From positions 149,509 to 213,508 of the forward strand of contig NZ_JPRD01000020.1 of assembly GCF_000817815.1 (NCBI RefSeq): a stretch of DNA of 64,000 nucleotides, given 5' to 3'. The notes below the pieces were generated by a model. It was not told where the DNA came from. It saw only the letters and a list, made by a program, of their open reading frames with translations, and searched no databases. The translations under genes were made by a program, and so were the position numbers. Numbering within the stretch: position 1 is the stretch's first letter; every line of letters starts with the position of its first letter. The DNA comes from Vibrio owensii CAIM 1854 = LMG 25443 (GTDB taxonomy: Bacteria; Pseudomonadota; Gammaproteobacteria; Enterobacterales; Vibrionaceae). Positions 27,199 to 36,097 of this stretch are shown here, one piece after another.

Positions 27199-27225
27199 CA
27201 AAAAAGCCCACGCGATGGTGGGCTT
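27199..27225 (-). terminator. Rho-independent terminator of the nucleoside transporter gene
   Basis: On the minus strand the stem AAGCCCAC/GTGGGCTT with a 6-nt loop is followed by a T-run, 21 bp past the stop. Confidence 0.9.
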
Positions 27226-27245
27226 CAATTGGAATGAGAGGGTGA

Positions 27246-28454
27246 TTACAAGGCGATAAACAACCCTGCCAGCGCTGCACTCATCATGTTGGCAAGCGTC
27301 GCAGCAATCACAGCACGGAAGCCAAGTTTCGCTACTTCTTGGCGGCGCTCTGGTGCCATTGCGTTAATCGAACCCAGCTGAATCGCGATAGAGCCGATGT
27401 TAGCAAAACCACACAGTGCGAAAGTGATGATGATTTGGCTATGTGCTGAAAGGGTTTCTTTCACGTTGACGAAGTCAAGGAAGGCCACGAACTCATTCAG
27501 AATCGTCTTCTGACCGATCAGCGAACCTGCAGTGAGGATTTCATTCATCGGGATGCCAGCAAAAAACGCCAGTGGAGCGAACAGGTAGCCAAAGATCAAT
27601 TGCAGCGTTACGTCTTCGTAGCCAAACCAGTTGCCCACGGTTTCAAAGCCTGCGTTGACCATCGCGATGACGCTGACAAAAGCAATCAGCATAGTACCCA
27701 CTGCAACTGCTACTTTCACGCCGTTCATCGCACCAGAAGCTAAGGCATCAACGATGTTGGAATCTTCGCTTTTCTCTAGCTGAATCGCGCCTTGATGCGC
27801 CGATACTTCACGTTCTGGTACTAAGATCTTCGCCATCAACAAGCCACCCGGTGCCGCCATAAAGCTCGCTGCGATAAGGTATTTCAGTTCAATACCCAGT
27901 GCCGCGTATCCGCCTAGTACGGAACCTGCCACAGACGCCATACCGCCAACCATTACTGCGAACAGTTCAGAGCGAGTCATGTTGGCCAAGAACGGACGAA
28001 CCACCAAAGAGGCTTCACACATGGATAGGAAGATGTTGCTGGTTGCAGCAAGAGATTCGACTTGAGAAGTACCCAGTAGGCGATGGATAGCACCACCGAT
28101 GACTTTGATAAGAGCTTGCATCACGCCCAAGTAGTAGAGCATTGAGATGATAGCGGAGAGGAAAATGATAAGAGGGAGTACGCGAATTGCGAAGATGAAA
28201 TTGCCCGTTGCGAGTTCGCCAAAAACAAACCCGATGCCTTCGTCTGCGAATGAGAGGAGCCCGGATACGCCGTTGCTGATGGAGCCTAACATGGATTGCC
28301 CGATAGGGAAGTAGAGCACCAGTGCCGCAAAACCGGCTTGAAGAGAGAATGCGCCGATTACGGTGCGCCAGTTGATGTCGCGACGACTATCAGAAAGTGC
28401 GTAAGCACACGCCAACAAGGCCAATACGCCGGCCAAGCTGAAGATGATTTGCAT
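27246..28454 (-). CDS. Concentrative nucleoside transporter (NupC/CNT family)
   Basis: This 402-residue inner membrane symporter is read from the ATG at 28454, which has AAGGTAAC upstream. A longer frame to 28568 would add a hydrophilic tail foreign to the family. CNT motifs are present: FVFGELATGNFIFAIRVLPLIIFLSAI, the nucleoside-binding TSNIFLSMCEASLVVRPFL, MASVAGSVLGGYAALGI and FALCGFANIGSIAIQLGSI. It imports nucleosides with Na+ or H+. It is monocistronic, with an unusually long 5' leader (see next entry) and a terminator downstream. Confidence 0.93.
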   Translation of the reverse strand: MQIIFSLAGVLALLACAYALSDSRRDINWRTVIGAFSLQAGFAALVLYFPIGQSMLGSISNGVSGLLSFADEGIGFVFGELATGNFIFAIRVLPLIIFLSAIISMLYYLGVMQALIKVIGGAIHRLLGTSQVESLAATSNIFLSMCEASLVVRPFLANMTRSELFAVMVGGMASVAGSVLGGYAALGIELKYLIAASFMAAPGGLLMAKILVPEREVSAHQGAIQLEKSEDSNIVDALASGAMNGVKVAVAVGTMLIAFVSVIAMVNAGFETVGNWFGYEDVTLQLIFGYLFAPLAFFAGIPMNEILTAGSLIGQKTILNEFVAFLDFVNVKETLSAHSQIIITFALCGFANIGSIAIQLGSINAMAPERRQEVAKLGFRAVIAATLANMMSAALAGLFIAL

Positions 28455-28690
28455 TATGTTACCTTGCGATTGTATCTGTATTTGAGCGAGCCGTGAAAAA
28501 GACGCACGCGTGCAGAGGCAACATTGCGGAGAGTGCAAAATGTTGTCTTTACCCGAAGTCGAATTCAAAGCCCGTAAACGCTAACAGTTACGCTGGGCCC
28601 TGTTCCTTGGGGCAAGTTTCCATTTTGCAGCCGATTGAAAGCTGGTTCGGTTCCATTTCATCGTGAAAGGAGAACCTATCTAACCGGGCG
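28455..28690 (-). promoter_or_regulatory. Long, potentially structured 5' leader of the nucleoside transporter gene
   Basis: About 240 nt upstream of the transporter lack a gene but contain several complementary segments on the minus strand. CAACATT and AATGTTG bracket a 13-nt loop region. GGTTC...GAACC encloses an inner TTTC/GAAA pairing. AGGGCCC and GGGCTTT enclose an imperfect stem. I cannot match it to a named riboswitch. It may be a regulatory leader or just promoter DNA. Confidence 0.35.
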
Positions 28691-28769
28691 CGGAGTATAC
28701 GCACGGTTTTCGGTGCTGACAATGGTTATTGAGGGGATTTTTCGTTGTACGAAAGCAAGGGCGCAATTG

Positions 28770-29087
28770 TTAATCAGCTAAGGCCTCAATCGCCTGTTGG
28801 ACGGAAGTAAAATGGATTTTGATGATGCAGCGCTGTGCCTGAGCAAACTCGTGTTTTTGGATCAGCTCTGTCACTTGCTGCACGTTCAATGTTTGTGGCA
28901 ATAGACCCAATTCCACCGTGTTATGGCTACCCGCTTTTAATGCAAAGCAGTGACCTTGTGTATCAATCACAATATCATCCTGACCCCAAATCAAAGCTTG
29001 GCATTCAGCGTTTAACTGCTCTGGCGAAGCCAAATACACCAGTTCGTCGTCGCCATCGAGTTTGAGTAAACAAGGCCATGTGGTCAT
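28770..29087 (-). CDS. DUF4144-like small protein
   Basis: This 105-residue protein starts MTTWPCLLKLDGDDELVYLASPEQLNAEC and continues with GQDDIVIDTQGHCFAL and LNVQQVTELIQKHEFAQAQRCIIKIHFTSVQQAIEAL. This resembles the DUF4144 family of Vibrio and Shewanella. No function is known, and there is no signal peptide or membrane segment. The gene lies between the transporter leader and the HAD gene, about 170 bp downstream of the latter, on the same strand. Confidence 0.7.
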   Translation of the reverse strand: MTTWPCLLKLDGDDELVYLASPEQLNAECQALIWGQDDIVIDTQGHCFALKAGSHNTVELGLLPQTLNVQQVTELIQKHEFAQAQRCIIKIHFTSVQQAIEALAD

Positions 29088-29166
29088 TGCGTTACCTTAA
29101 TATTGGAGTGGGTCATTTAAAATCATCTACGCGCTAAATGAGCGGCGCAAGGCAAGTACGATACAC

Positions 29167-29192
29167 AAAGCCTTAAGAGAGCAAAAGGCTTT
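29167..29192 (-). terminator. Possible hairpin terminator after the HAD gene
   Basis: AAAGCCTT and AAGGCTTT pair around a 10-nt loop, about 67 bp past the HAD stop on the minus strand. The following T-run is very short, so termination is uncertain. Confidence 0.4.
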
Positions 29193-29258
29193 CTGCCTTG
29201 CTATGTATTTAAGAGCTTTAGCTGTGCGTTTCTTTAGCTTTGCGTTTATTGAGAGAGG

Positions 29259-29969
29259 CTAGGCGTACTTGCCAATGATGCGGAGCAAGTCTGCCACTTG
29301 ATGTGCCACATAATCGGGCTGGGCGTTCCAGTGCTCTGGTTGAGCGCCGCTGTACGCTGCTGCTACGGCAATCACTTTGCAGCTGCCACCTAAGTGATGC
29401 TCGATATTACGAGCAAACTGCGTGTCTGCCTCGTGGTCACCAATGTACATCAGCAGTTGTTTATCGGAGTGTCCAAAGATGGACTCAATGCATTTAATGC
29501 CACCAAAAGGGTCCGGTTTTTGATGCCCATTAGATACATCATCGTAGCCCACGACGGCTTTAAACGGTGCATTGATTTGGTTGGTGCTGAGTACGTTACG
29601 AATGTTGGATTGCGAGTTCTGAGAGCAGACTCCGTGTGGCAGGTGTTCGAACGCATTCACCACATCAGCAATGCCACTGAACAGATTCACTGGTGTTTGG
29701 TTTTGCTCTTGGTGCTCAGCCCACATGGTGCCCGCGACGATCATCTCATCATGGGACAGACCATAGTAGTTTACGTACAGATCTTGCCAGTTTTTCGCCG
29801 CGTGATTGGCATGATGGTAATCTGCTTCACTGCGTAGGTATTTCGGTAAGTTATCCCCGGTCAGGTGCGGTGCTATAACGGACAATATCGCTTTGGTGAT
29901 GTCGATATTTTTCGGAACAGAATTTACTAGGGTGCCATCGTAATCCCACAATACGGCGTCTAACTTCAT
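29259..29969 (-). CDS. HAD-family hydrolase (phosphoglycolate phosphatase-like)
   Basis: This 236-residue cytoplasmic protein has HAD motif I WDYDGTLVNS (nucleophile Asp9, acid Asp11), a helical cap (about 18-90), motif II near HGVCSQNSQ, the motif III Lys in GHQKPDPFG, and motif IV as YIGDHEADTQFA. It should dephosphorylate a small metabolite; the subfamily resembles phosphoglycolate/beta-phosphoglucomutase-type proteins, but the substrate cannot be named. It is on its own, preceded by the ABM monooxygenase gene about 205 bp upstream with a terminator between them. Confidence 0.88.
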   Translation of the reverse strand: MKLDAVLWDYDGTLVNSVPKNIDITKAILSVIAPHLTGDNLPKYLRSEADYHHANHAAKNWQDLYVNYYGLSHDEMIVAGTMWAEHQEQNQTPVNLFSGIADVVNAFEHLPHGVCSQNSQSNIRNVLSTNQINAPFKAVVGYDDVSNGHQKPDPFGGIKCIESIFGHSDKQLLMYIGDHEADTQFARNIEHHLGGSCKVIAVAAAYSGAQPEHWNAQPDYVAHQVADLLRIIGKYA

Positions 29970-30115
29970 GCAAAACCTTTTGATATAGCGAAGGGTGAGT
30001 GGCTTTAAATCTTGCCAGTCTTAATGGGGAGATAATCAGATCTTGCTCATGTTTTCATAAGCTTGCTTTGAATCGCTCGGAAGAGAGGGAAGAGAGAACA
30101 AGCGAGAGAATAACA

Positions 30116-30146
30116 AAAAGCCAGCAAGGTGGTGGTTGCTGGCTTT
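30116..30146 (-). terminator. Rho-independent terminator of the ABM monooxygenase gene
   Basis: On the minus strand the stem AAAGCCAGCAA/TTGCTGGCTTT with an 8-nt loop is followed by a T-run; it lies 28 bp past the stop. Confidence 0.92.
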
Positions 30147-30173
30147 CTAGTGTGTGCTGCGTTGTACAAAGCG

Positions 30174-30464
30174 TTAAGCGATGTGCGACATCTCGTTTAG
30201 AGTGAAGGTGTCTACCGCGCCTTCAGTTGCTTTCATGTATTGCGCTAGGTGCTCGTTGTCCATGTGCGTGCGCCATAGTTCGCGTGATTCCCAGTTTTCG
30301 TAGAAAGTGAAATGCGCTGGGTTTTCGTTATCTTGGTGAAGGTCGTAGTTGATGCAACCTTCTTCGGCACGAGTGACATCAATCAGTTTAAGTAGCTCGG
30401 CTTTTACCAATTCTACTTGGTCTGCTTTGGCGATGATGTTAGCGACGATAGTCAATTTAGCCAT
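30174..30464 (-). CDS. Antibiotic biosynthesis monooxygenase (ABM) domain protein, YgiN-like
   Basis: This 96-residue protein is a single ferredoxin-like ABM domain. It begins MAKLTIVANIIAKADQVELVKAELLKL and carries TRAEEGCINYDLHQDNENPAHFTFYENWESRELWRTHMDNEHLAQYM, which is characteristic of quinol monooxygenase YgiN-type proteins. It is probably a dimeric cofactor-independent oxygenase or a quinone-detoxifying enzyme. GGAAATC precedes the ATG. Confidence 0.9.
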   Translation of the reverse strand: MAKLTIVANIIAKADQVELVKAELLKLIDVTRAEEGCINYDLHQDNENPAHFTFYENWESRELWRTHMDNEHLAQYMKATEGAVDTFTLNEMSHIA

Positions 30465-30607
30465 GATGGAAATCCTCTGTTGATCGTGATGTATCGTGTT
30501 GACGAGGTAAAGATTAGTCGCGAATCACCAAATGATAAACAGCACAATGATTGATTTATTATCAAATATAAATTGATAATCGAACTTCAATCTTGTGCTA
30601 GCTGTGT

Positions 30608-31144
30608 TTAAAAACTGGCCCCCGGCTGTTGTAAGAATTCCACTTCTTCTACGGTGCTATCACGGCCTAAAATCGCATTGCGGTGTGGGTAGCGACCAAA
30701 GCGATCAATGATCACTTTATGCTTTAGTTCGAACTCGTAGTTCGATTCTCGCCCTAGTGCTTTGAACAGCTTCTCTGCCTCTTCATGAATTCGCATAGAT
30801 TCACTGTGCATAAATGGCATGTACAAAAAGCTGCGTTCAACGTCCGTCAATTCTTGGTCTAAGCCTAGACGAATTGCCTCTTGTGCCAAGGCAAGCGCGA
30901 GAGCATCTTGAGCGAACGCTTTTGGCGTATTGCGGTAAACGTTGCGAGAGAATTGGTCGAGCACGATGATCTCTGCCAGACGGCCTTGCGCTGTGTCTCG
31001 CCAGCCAAACAATTCAGATTGAGCGGCTTGTTCTAATGTGGTGAGAAAGCGGGTTTCGATTTGTTTATCGACGTCGGCATTACTCACAAACCAGTCTTTT
31101 GGTTCCAGTTCTTCAAACCAGAAAGTCAGGATATCTTGGTACAT
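30608..31144 (-). CDS. DUF924 family protein
   Basis: This protein has 178 residues from the ATG at 31144. It starts MYQDILTFWFEELEPKDWFVSNADVDKQI and contains the DUF924 signatures LAEIIVLDQFSRNVYRNTPKAFAQD, YMPFMHSESMRIHEEA and IIDRFGRYPHRNAILGRDST. The family is helical (TPR-like) and of unknown function. A terminator lies between it and the upstream peptidase gene, so it probably has its own promoter. A longer open frame reaches back into the peptidase region but has no support. Confidence 0.9.
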   Translation of the reverse strand: MYQDILTFWFEELEPKDWFVSNADVDKQIETRFLTTLEQAAQSELFGWRDTAQGRLAEIIVLDQFSRNVYRNTPKAFAQDALALALAQEAIRLGLDQELTDVERSFLYMPFMHSESMRIHEEAEKLFKALGRESNYEFELKHKVIIDRFGRYPHRNAILGRDSTVEEVEFLQQPGASF

Positions 31145-31160
31145 GGTTGCTTCCCTGATA

Positions 31161-31194
31161 GAAAAAGAGCTAGGAGTATAACCCCCTAGCTCTT
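31161..31194 (-). terminator. Rho-independent terminator of the M3 peptidase gene
   Basis: On the minus strand AAGAGCTAGG/CCTAGCTCTT forms a 10-bp stem followed by TTTTC, 9 bp past the peptidase stop and just before the DUF924 start. Confidence 0.85.
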
Positions 31195-31202
31195 GGTTTG
31201 GC

Positions 31203-33050
31203 TTATCGACCGTAAGTCTCTTCGATGTAGCGCTCAAACTGCTCACACATCTGCTCGTCTGAGACCGTATTGCTCGCAAGCTCTTTGCTGCCATCCACTA
31301 CTTTGATGCCAGCATTTAAAGAAGCTACCGAAGCACGTTCACGAGTTTGCAGCGAAGCAATTTTCTTTTGCTGAACTTCCCATGCTTGTTCTGGCGATAG
31401 GTTACACACGTCTGCCAGATACTTAGCGTTAAAGCCCTCACCCGTTAGACTAACGATAGTCTCGTTGTGCGATAGGTGATTACCCGCATGCCAGTAATGT
31501 TTCGCCAGTAGCGGACCAATCTCTGGGTTGTCAGTCAGGTAGCCAAACTTGTCGAGGAAGTAAGCTCGGGTCTGGTAAACCGCCATGTGTGCTAGCAAGT
31601 AACCGTGGTAGGCACACGCTGCTTCATCAGACAGAAGGTGTGGAATTGCCATCAATGGGCGTGGGCTGCATTCCAAACCAAGAATTTGCTTTTCACAATC
31701 GCGTGCCAGTTTAGTGATGCGCTCTGGCGTCAGTTCTTCATCGCTTAATTGGTAAAGTGCACGTTCAAAATACGGCACGACCAAAATGCTGCGCTCTTCG
31801 TATGCTTTGAATGGCTGACGGCTGTTGATCATCGCTTGAATGATCTCATCCGGTACTGGGTTACCTTCTGCGTCCAACGCGTATTGTTTGAGCCAATCGG
31901 CATCGGTCAGCAGGCTGTCACAGAACATGGATTGTGTTTCTGCGTATGCCATGGAAGTTGGTGCAAACTCTTGAGAGAAACACGGCGCGTTCATCTTCAC
32001 GTTAGCGAAGTGCGCAGCGTGACCACCTTCGTGGAACAGAGTATTGATGCCATCGTAGCCGCTGCCAACTTGGTCTGGCTTCGCGTTACTGGTGAAGTTC
32101 ACCTGCGCGGCAACCCATTCGCCTTGGTTGTAGAACGATGGGATAGGACCATGACAGAAACCGTTCGGGTATTTGCCCTTGCGATCAAGCAGGTCTAGCG
32201 TCAGCTCTGCGCCTGAGTATTCGATGTTAAGACGACCGAACGATTCCACCCAGCGACGTAGCGACTTTGAGAACGGTACGTACGGGTCTAAGTCACGCAT
32301 GACATCACCCGCGAACGAGTAAACAAAGTTGTAGCCAGTCAGTGCGCTTTGACCTTTTTGCTCTGCAAGGTTTGCCAAGCTGCTTAGGTGGGCATCACGC
32401 GTGCGTTGTTCAAAGTCATCCAAGATGCTGAACAGTTGCTCTGAGCTCATCTTTTCTGTCTTCATCACTGAGTAGTCAAAGAAGGTTTCGTAGCCCAAAG
32501 AACGTGCGAATTGGTTACGCAGTTTGATCAGCTCAATAAAGCCGTTTTGCAGCAACCATTGCTCAAGGTCGAGCAGCGTTTGGTGCGCAGATTGACGCAC
32601 TTCTTCGTGATTGTTGGCACGAATGGTCGAAGACAATACTGGCAAAGAGCCCTCGGTTTGTTCACCGTTTTCATTGGTAAACGTCAGAACGTGGTTTTGC
32701 TTTTTCTCGAACAACTCGGCTTCAAATGCAATCAGAGCATTCTTTTGTGCTTGAGCTTGCTCGCCTTCAATCGCATGCGATTCAAACGTTGCTAACCAGC
32801 CTTGCAGACCAATTTGCGTTTGTTGCTTCTCTTGTGGATCAGCGATTGTTTCAGTCGCTTCAAGTTGTGCTTTGATAGCTGAGATTTGCTCGGCGTTGCT
32901 TAAGAAATTGGTCCAAGCGGTTTGTGCTTTTGTCGAACCATCGTGGTCGTCGCTGATGCCCATGTACGTCTCCCAAAAGAAATCTTCTTTGGTGCGATGG
33001 ATAGCGAGGTAACGTTGGTTGAGATCGTTTAGGTATTCCGTTGCAGTCAT
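31203..33050 (-). CDS. M3-family metallopeptidase (oligoendopeptidase-like)
   Basis: This 615-residue cytoplasmic peptidase has the zinc motif HEGGH at about 340-344 (NTLFHEGGHAAHFANV), with the third ligand Glu expected shortly downstream in SMAYAETQSMFCDSLL. The extended helical N-terminal lobe (about 1-200) is typical of thimet/PepF-type enzymes that cut short peptides inside the cell. ISDDHDGSTKAQTAW near the start and PIPSFYNQGEWVAAQVNF before the zinc motif match a proteobacterial M3 subgroup. AAGGATCAAA precedes the ATG. The gene is monocistronic with its own terminator. Confidence 0.92.
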   Translation of the reverse strand: MTATEYLNDLNQRYLAIHRTKEDFFWETYMGISDDHDGSTKAQTAWTNFLSNAEQISAIKAQLEATETIADPQEKQQTQIGLQGWLATFESHAIEGEQAQAQKNALIAFEAELFEKKQNHVLTFTNENGEQTEGSLPVLSSTIRANNHEEVRQSAHQTLLDLEQWLLQNGFIELIKLRNQFARSLGYETFFDYSVMKTEKMSSEQLFSILDDFEQRTRDAHLSSLANLAEQKGQSALTGYNFVYSFAGDVMRDLDPYVPFSKSLRRWVESFGRLNIEYSGAELTLDLLDRKGKYPNGFCHGPIPSFYNQGEWVAAQVNFTSNAKPDQVGSGYDGINTLFHEGGHAAHFANVKMNAPCFSQEFAPTSMAYAETQSMFCDSLLTDADWLKQYALDAEGNPVPDEIIQAMINSRQPFKAYEERSILVVPYFERALYQLSDEELTPERITKLARDCEKQILGLECSPRPLMAIPHLLSDEAACAYHGYLLAHMAVYQTRAYFLDKFGYLTDNPEIGPLLAKHYWHAGNHLSHNETIVSLTGEGFNAKYLADVCNLSPEQAWEVQQKKIASLQTRERASVASLNAGIKVVDGSKELASNTVSDEQMCEQFERYIEETYGR

Positions 33051-33292
33051 TTTGATCCTTCAAATGTTTGCTTTATTGAGGTTTTTATCGTCATTGATTA
33101 TGGCACGCATGAGCAGCAGAAAGGAATGCGAAATCCATTTGTCATGTTTATGGCTTGTAAACAGGAATTTACCGCACTTTTTACATGTGCAGACGTCAGT
33201 CACAAAATTTTTCCGTTTTTGATTAGTAATGGCCGTTCTCTATTTATAAAATCCGGTCTTTCGCAGTGGTGCTGAAAGTAAGGAAAACAATA

Positions 33293-33664
33293 ATGAAAAC
33301 AAGAATCGCAGCTCTAATAATGGGGCTAACCTTGGTGGGGTGTTCAGCGACAACACCAACCAATGACCAAGTTTTTAATATCGAGGAAAACTGCGCCGTC
33401 ATTATGAGTGAAGGAGTGACGCCAGAAGAACGTTGGAGCGCCTACAACAAGCTTATTGAAAGTTATGGTGACCATTATGTATCTGATAAGAACTGCTTGG
33501 AATTGGCTCGATGGAACTCATTTCGTCAAAAACTGATTCGCGATGAGAGTCATCAATTACTCAAAGAATTTATCGAAGTGAGTGACTGGGGCTGCGCAAA
33601 TGGCAATTACCTTGAAGAGATGTACTTATTTGTGAAGGAAACACAAGCGAGCAAATCAGAGTAA
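33293..33664 (+). CDS. Small lipoprotein of unknown function
   Basis: This 123-residue lipoprotein has a lipobox LVGC (Cys17, Ser at +2, which favours the outer membrane). The mature part has four more Cys residues (ENCAV, NCLEL, DWGCAN and none in the tail) and a helical pattern; three are enough for one or more disulfides. AAGGAAAA precedes the ATG; an upstream in-frame GTG at 33266 is less likely. I do not recognise the family. It converges with a small zinc-ribbon gene 10 bp away. Confidence 0.8.
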   Translation: MKTRIAALIMGLTLVGCSATTPTNDQVFNIEENCAVIMSEGVTPEERWSAYNKLIESYGDHYVSDKNCLELARWNSFRQKLIRDESHQLLKEFIEVSDWGCANGNYLEEMYLFVKETQASKSE

Positions 33665-33674
33665 GACCTGCGCC

Positions 33675-33809
33675 TTACTCGTCTTCATCCGATTCTTGGT
33701 GCTGATTGATCTCTTTACCACACCCTAAACATTGGTTCGAGAGGTCTGTTGGCATCATGATGATCAAACCACAATGAGGGCATAAATCGCCTTGGTCGTA
33801 TAGTCGCAT
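33675..33809 (-). CDS. 44-residue zinc-ribbon protein
   Basis: Reading the minus strand from the ATG at 33807-33809 gives a 44-codon frame with two Cys pairs, CPHC and CLGC, 18 residues apart, and an acidic tail ending ESDEDE. AGAAGGTG lies 6 nt upstream of the ATG. The motif pattern is that of a small rubredoxin-like or treble-clef zinc ribbon. The function is unknown; such small proteins often act as nucleic-acid or protein adaptors. It is convergent with the lipoprotein gene. Confidence 0.75.
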   Translation of the reverse strand: MRLYDQGDLCPHCGLIIMMPTDLSNQCLGCGKEINQHQESDEDE

Positions 33810-33939
33810 TGTTCACCTTCTTGTTATACAGTCTATTATTCTGTAATTTTAAACCAACCCCACAGAAATTACGACATCAACAGCAAACTAAACCAATTTG
33901 CATATACTCAATGTGTTAGCGAATACAACGGTAGGTGTC

Positions 33940-35628
33940 ATGTTAACTCCTCATAGACTGATTCTTGGTGCTGCGTTGCTGCCTGTATTTAGCGCGTGGG
34001 CGAATGCTGCTGAGCAAACCGCAGACGTGGTGTACATCAACGCTGGTATTTATGGTCACCCAAAAGCAGACGCTGTTGCCGTGCATGATGGACGGATTGC
34101 TTTTGTTGGTGATAAAGCCAAGGCACAAATGTGGGTTGGTGAGGGCACTGAAGTGGTGGATTTGACTGATACCTACTTGTTGCCAGGTTTTGTCGATAAC
34201 CACAATCATGTGTTTGAGGCGGCTTCCGAAGCAGGCGGTACGTGCTTGTTGCAAGCTGGCACCTTGTTGGATGAGCAAATCCCACAACTGCAAGGCTGTA
34301 AAGAGTTTGTCCAAGATGGCGAATGGTTGATGGGGTACGGTTTTACGCTTGATGCGACCTTGTCAGAAGAAAACCAGCGCACGCCTTTAGAAGTGATCGA
34401 TGAGGTATTTCCTGAGACGCCGGTGGTGTTAATGGAGCAAACCTCTCACTCGATGTGGGTTAACTCGGTTGCGCTGAAAGCGGCGAACATTGATAAAAGC
34501 ACGCTCGATCCGCAAGGTGGTCGTATTCTCAAAGATCCGGATACCGGTGAGTTGAATGGCATCTTGCTCGATAACGCGGGTGATTTAGTGATGGAACTGG
34601 CTTGGAACAGCATGAGTGCGCAGTTTGCGGTTAGCTACCAAGGTTTGTTGACTGGATTAGAAGAAGCCGCGCTCTACGGCATTACCACAATTGGTGATGG
34701 GCGAATGTACTGGAAGCGAGGTTGGTATGAAGTATGGAAGGAGAGTGAAAAACGAGGTGATCTGACCGCTCGTGTCTCTTTGCGACCATGGATCTATCCG
34801 ACTGACAGCATGGACTCTCAGCTGTCGTATTTGAAAGGCATTCAGTCCGACGATACTTCTCGCTTGCTGCTGGTGAACCAAGTCAAAATGTACAGTGATG
34901 GCATCTTCATCAATGGTACTGCCAAAACCCTTACGCCTTATCTTGATACTTACCTGCCTGATTCTCCTTATGGGCTGAATTACATTTCGCCACAAGCGAT
35001 GCCTGAATGGCTAAGCAAGCTCGATAAACTGGGTTATAGCGCTCATATTCATGCTATCGGTGACGGTGGTATTCGTGAATCACTCGATGCGATTGAGAAG
35101 GTGCGCAGTCAGGGCAATCAGAGACGTTACACTTTGACGCATGTGGAATTGGTGAACAGCAAAGACGTGCCAAGGTTCGCCAAGTTAGGTGTCACGGCAG
35201 ACTTTCAAGTTGGCTCCGATTATGTGGCTTATCATGATCACCAGTGGGCAGAAGCTTTCTTGGGTGCTAAGCGAACCAGAGCCTTGATGAACCTGCGCGC
35301 GCTTTATAATGCCGAAGCTAACGTGACGTTAAGCAGCGATTGGAATGTGCATGATTTGAACCCATTGGTTGGTATCTCCAATAGTTTGGTAATGGGTGAA
35401 ACCGGATTGCCAAATGTCTCAGCTGCGATCGATGCCTACACAATTCATCCGGCTTACAGCTTGGGTTTAGAAAAGGAAATTGGCTCAATAGATATCGGGA
35501 AATCGGCAGACTTTGCTGTATTGGATCAAGACATCACCCAACTGAAAGCGGAAGACATCGCCCAAGCTCGCGTCCTCATGACGGTGTTGAGAGGGGAAGT
35601 GGTCTACGAGCAATTGGATGACGAATAA
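33940..35628 (+). CDS. Exported YtcJ-like amidohydrolase
   Basis: This 562-residue protein is read from the ATG at 33940, which gives a signal peptide MLTPHRLILGAALLPVFSAWANAAEQ. The amidohydrolase fold shows as DTYLLPGFVDNHNHVFEAA (metal motif HxH), a central VKMYSDGIFINGTAKT, SAHIHAIGDGGIRESLDAIE, a later THVEL, and SSDWNVHDLNPLVGI near the end (Asp ligand). This matches the YtcJ/amidohydrolase-3 group. A periplasmic location is unusual for this group. The natural substrate is unknown. AGGTG precedes the ATG. A weak hairpin (35628-35651) follows. Confidence 0.88.
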   Translation: MLTPHRLILGAALLPVFSAWANAAEQTADVVYINAGIYGHPKADAVAVHDGRIAFVGDKAKAQMWVGEGTEVVDLTDTYLLPGFVDNHNHVFEAASEAGGTCLLQAGTLLDEQIPQLQGCKEFVQDGEWLMGYGFTLDATLSEENQRTPLEVIDEVFPETPVVLMEQTSHSMWVNSVALKAANIDKSTLDPQGGRILKDPDTGELNGILLDNAGDLVMELAWNSMSAQFAVSYQGLLTGLEEAALYGITTIGDGRMYWKRGWYEVWKESEKRGDLTARVSLRPWIYPTDSMDSQLSYLKGIQSDDTSRLLLVNQVKMYSDGIFINGTAKTLTPYLDTYLPDSPYGLNYISPQAMPEWLSKLDKLGYSAHIHAIGDGGIRESLDAIEKVRSQGNQRRYTLTHVELVNSKDVPRFAKLGVTADFQVGSDYVAYHDHQWAEAFLGAKRTRALMNLRALYNAEANVTLSSDWNVHDLNPLVGISNSLVMGETGLPNVSAAIDAYTIHPAYSLGLEKEIGSIDIGKSADFAVLDQDITQLKAEDIAQARVLMTVLRGEVVYEQLDDE

Positions 35629-35686
35629 GCCGAGCGATGACTCACTCGGCTGAAAGGTTGTTGTGTTTTAGAAGCGTATTTAGAGA

Positions 35687-35860
35687 CTATTGCTCAGGGT
35701 ATTCGCCCATACCTTGCGTTTGCCCTTCTGCTTTCCAATGCTCGCCTGGATCAAAGGCTTCATCGCATAGATCAACGGTGTAGCCCATTTCGGTAATTTC
35801 TTTCAGGGTGAGGTTGTCAGCAATTTTGGCAATGTCGCCCGCCTTGTTCCGCAGTTCCAT
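35687..35860 (-). CDS. Small acidic hypothetical protein
   Basis: This 57-residue protein is read from the ATG at 35860, which has a strong GGAGGGA sequence upstream; a longer frame from 35896 lacks that. Sequence: MELRNKAGDIAKIADNLTLK, then EITEMGYTVDLCDEAFDPGE and HWKAEGQTQGMG, with one Cys. It is soluble and unrecognised. It stands between the amidohydrolase and cdaR, on the opposite strand to both. Confidence 0.7.
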   Translation of the reverse strand: MELRNKAGDIAKIADNLTLKEITEMGYTVDLCDEAFDPGEHWKAEGQTQGMGEYPEQ

Positions 35861-36097
35861 GGTTTCCCTCCGGTCACTGTTTGGTTGTCGGTTCAAGTCG
35901 CGCCAAGCATAAAAACTTGGGTGGCTCGGTTATAAGTATAAGCAGTGATGAAGGACTTTTTGGGTTAATAGCCATAATTTATTTAAGGTTAATTGGTCGG
36001 TATAACACTTTAGCGTCGATACCAGTTCAATATCATGGCGATAGAAGACAAAGTGTGATTTATTGACGCCTCAATCGTGGAGATTTTAGGAACGGAA

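Noticed and set aside
35628..35651. Hairpin AGCCGAG/CTCGGCT after the amidohydrolase gene as a terminator
   Set aside because: It has a stem but no T-run follows, so intrinsic termination cannot be claimed.
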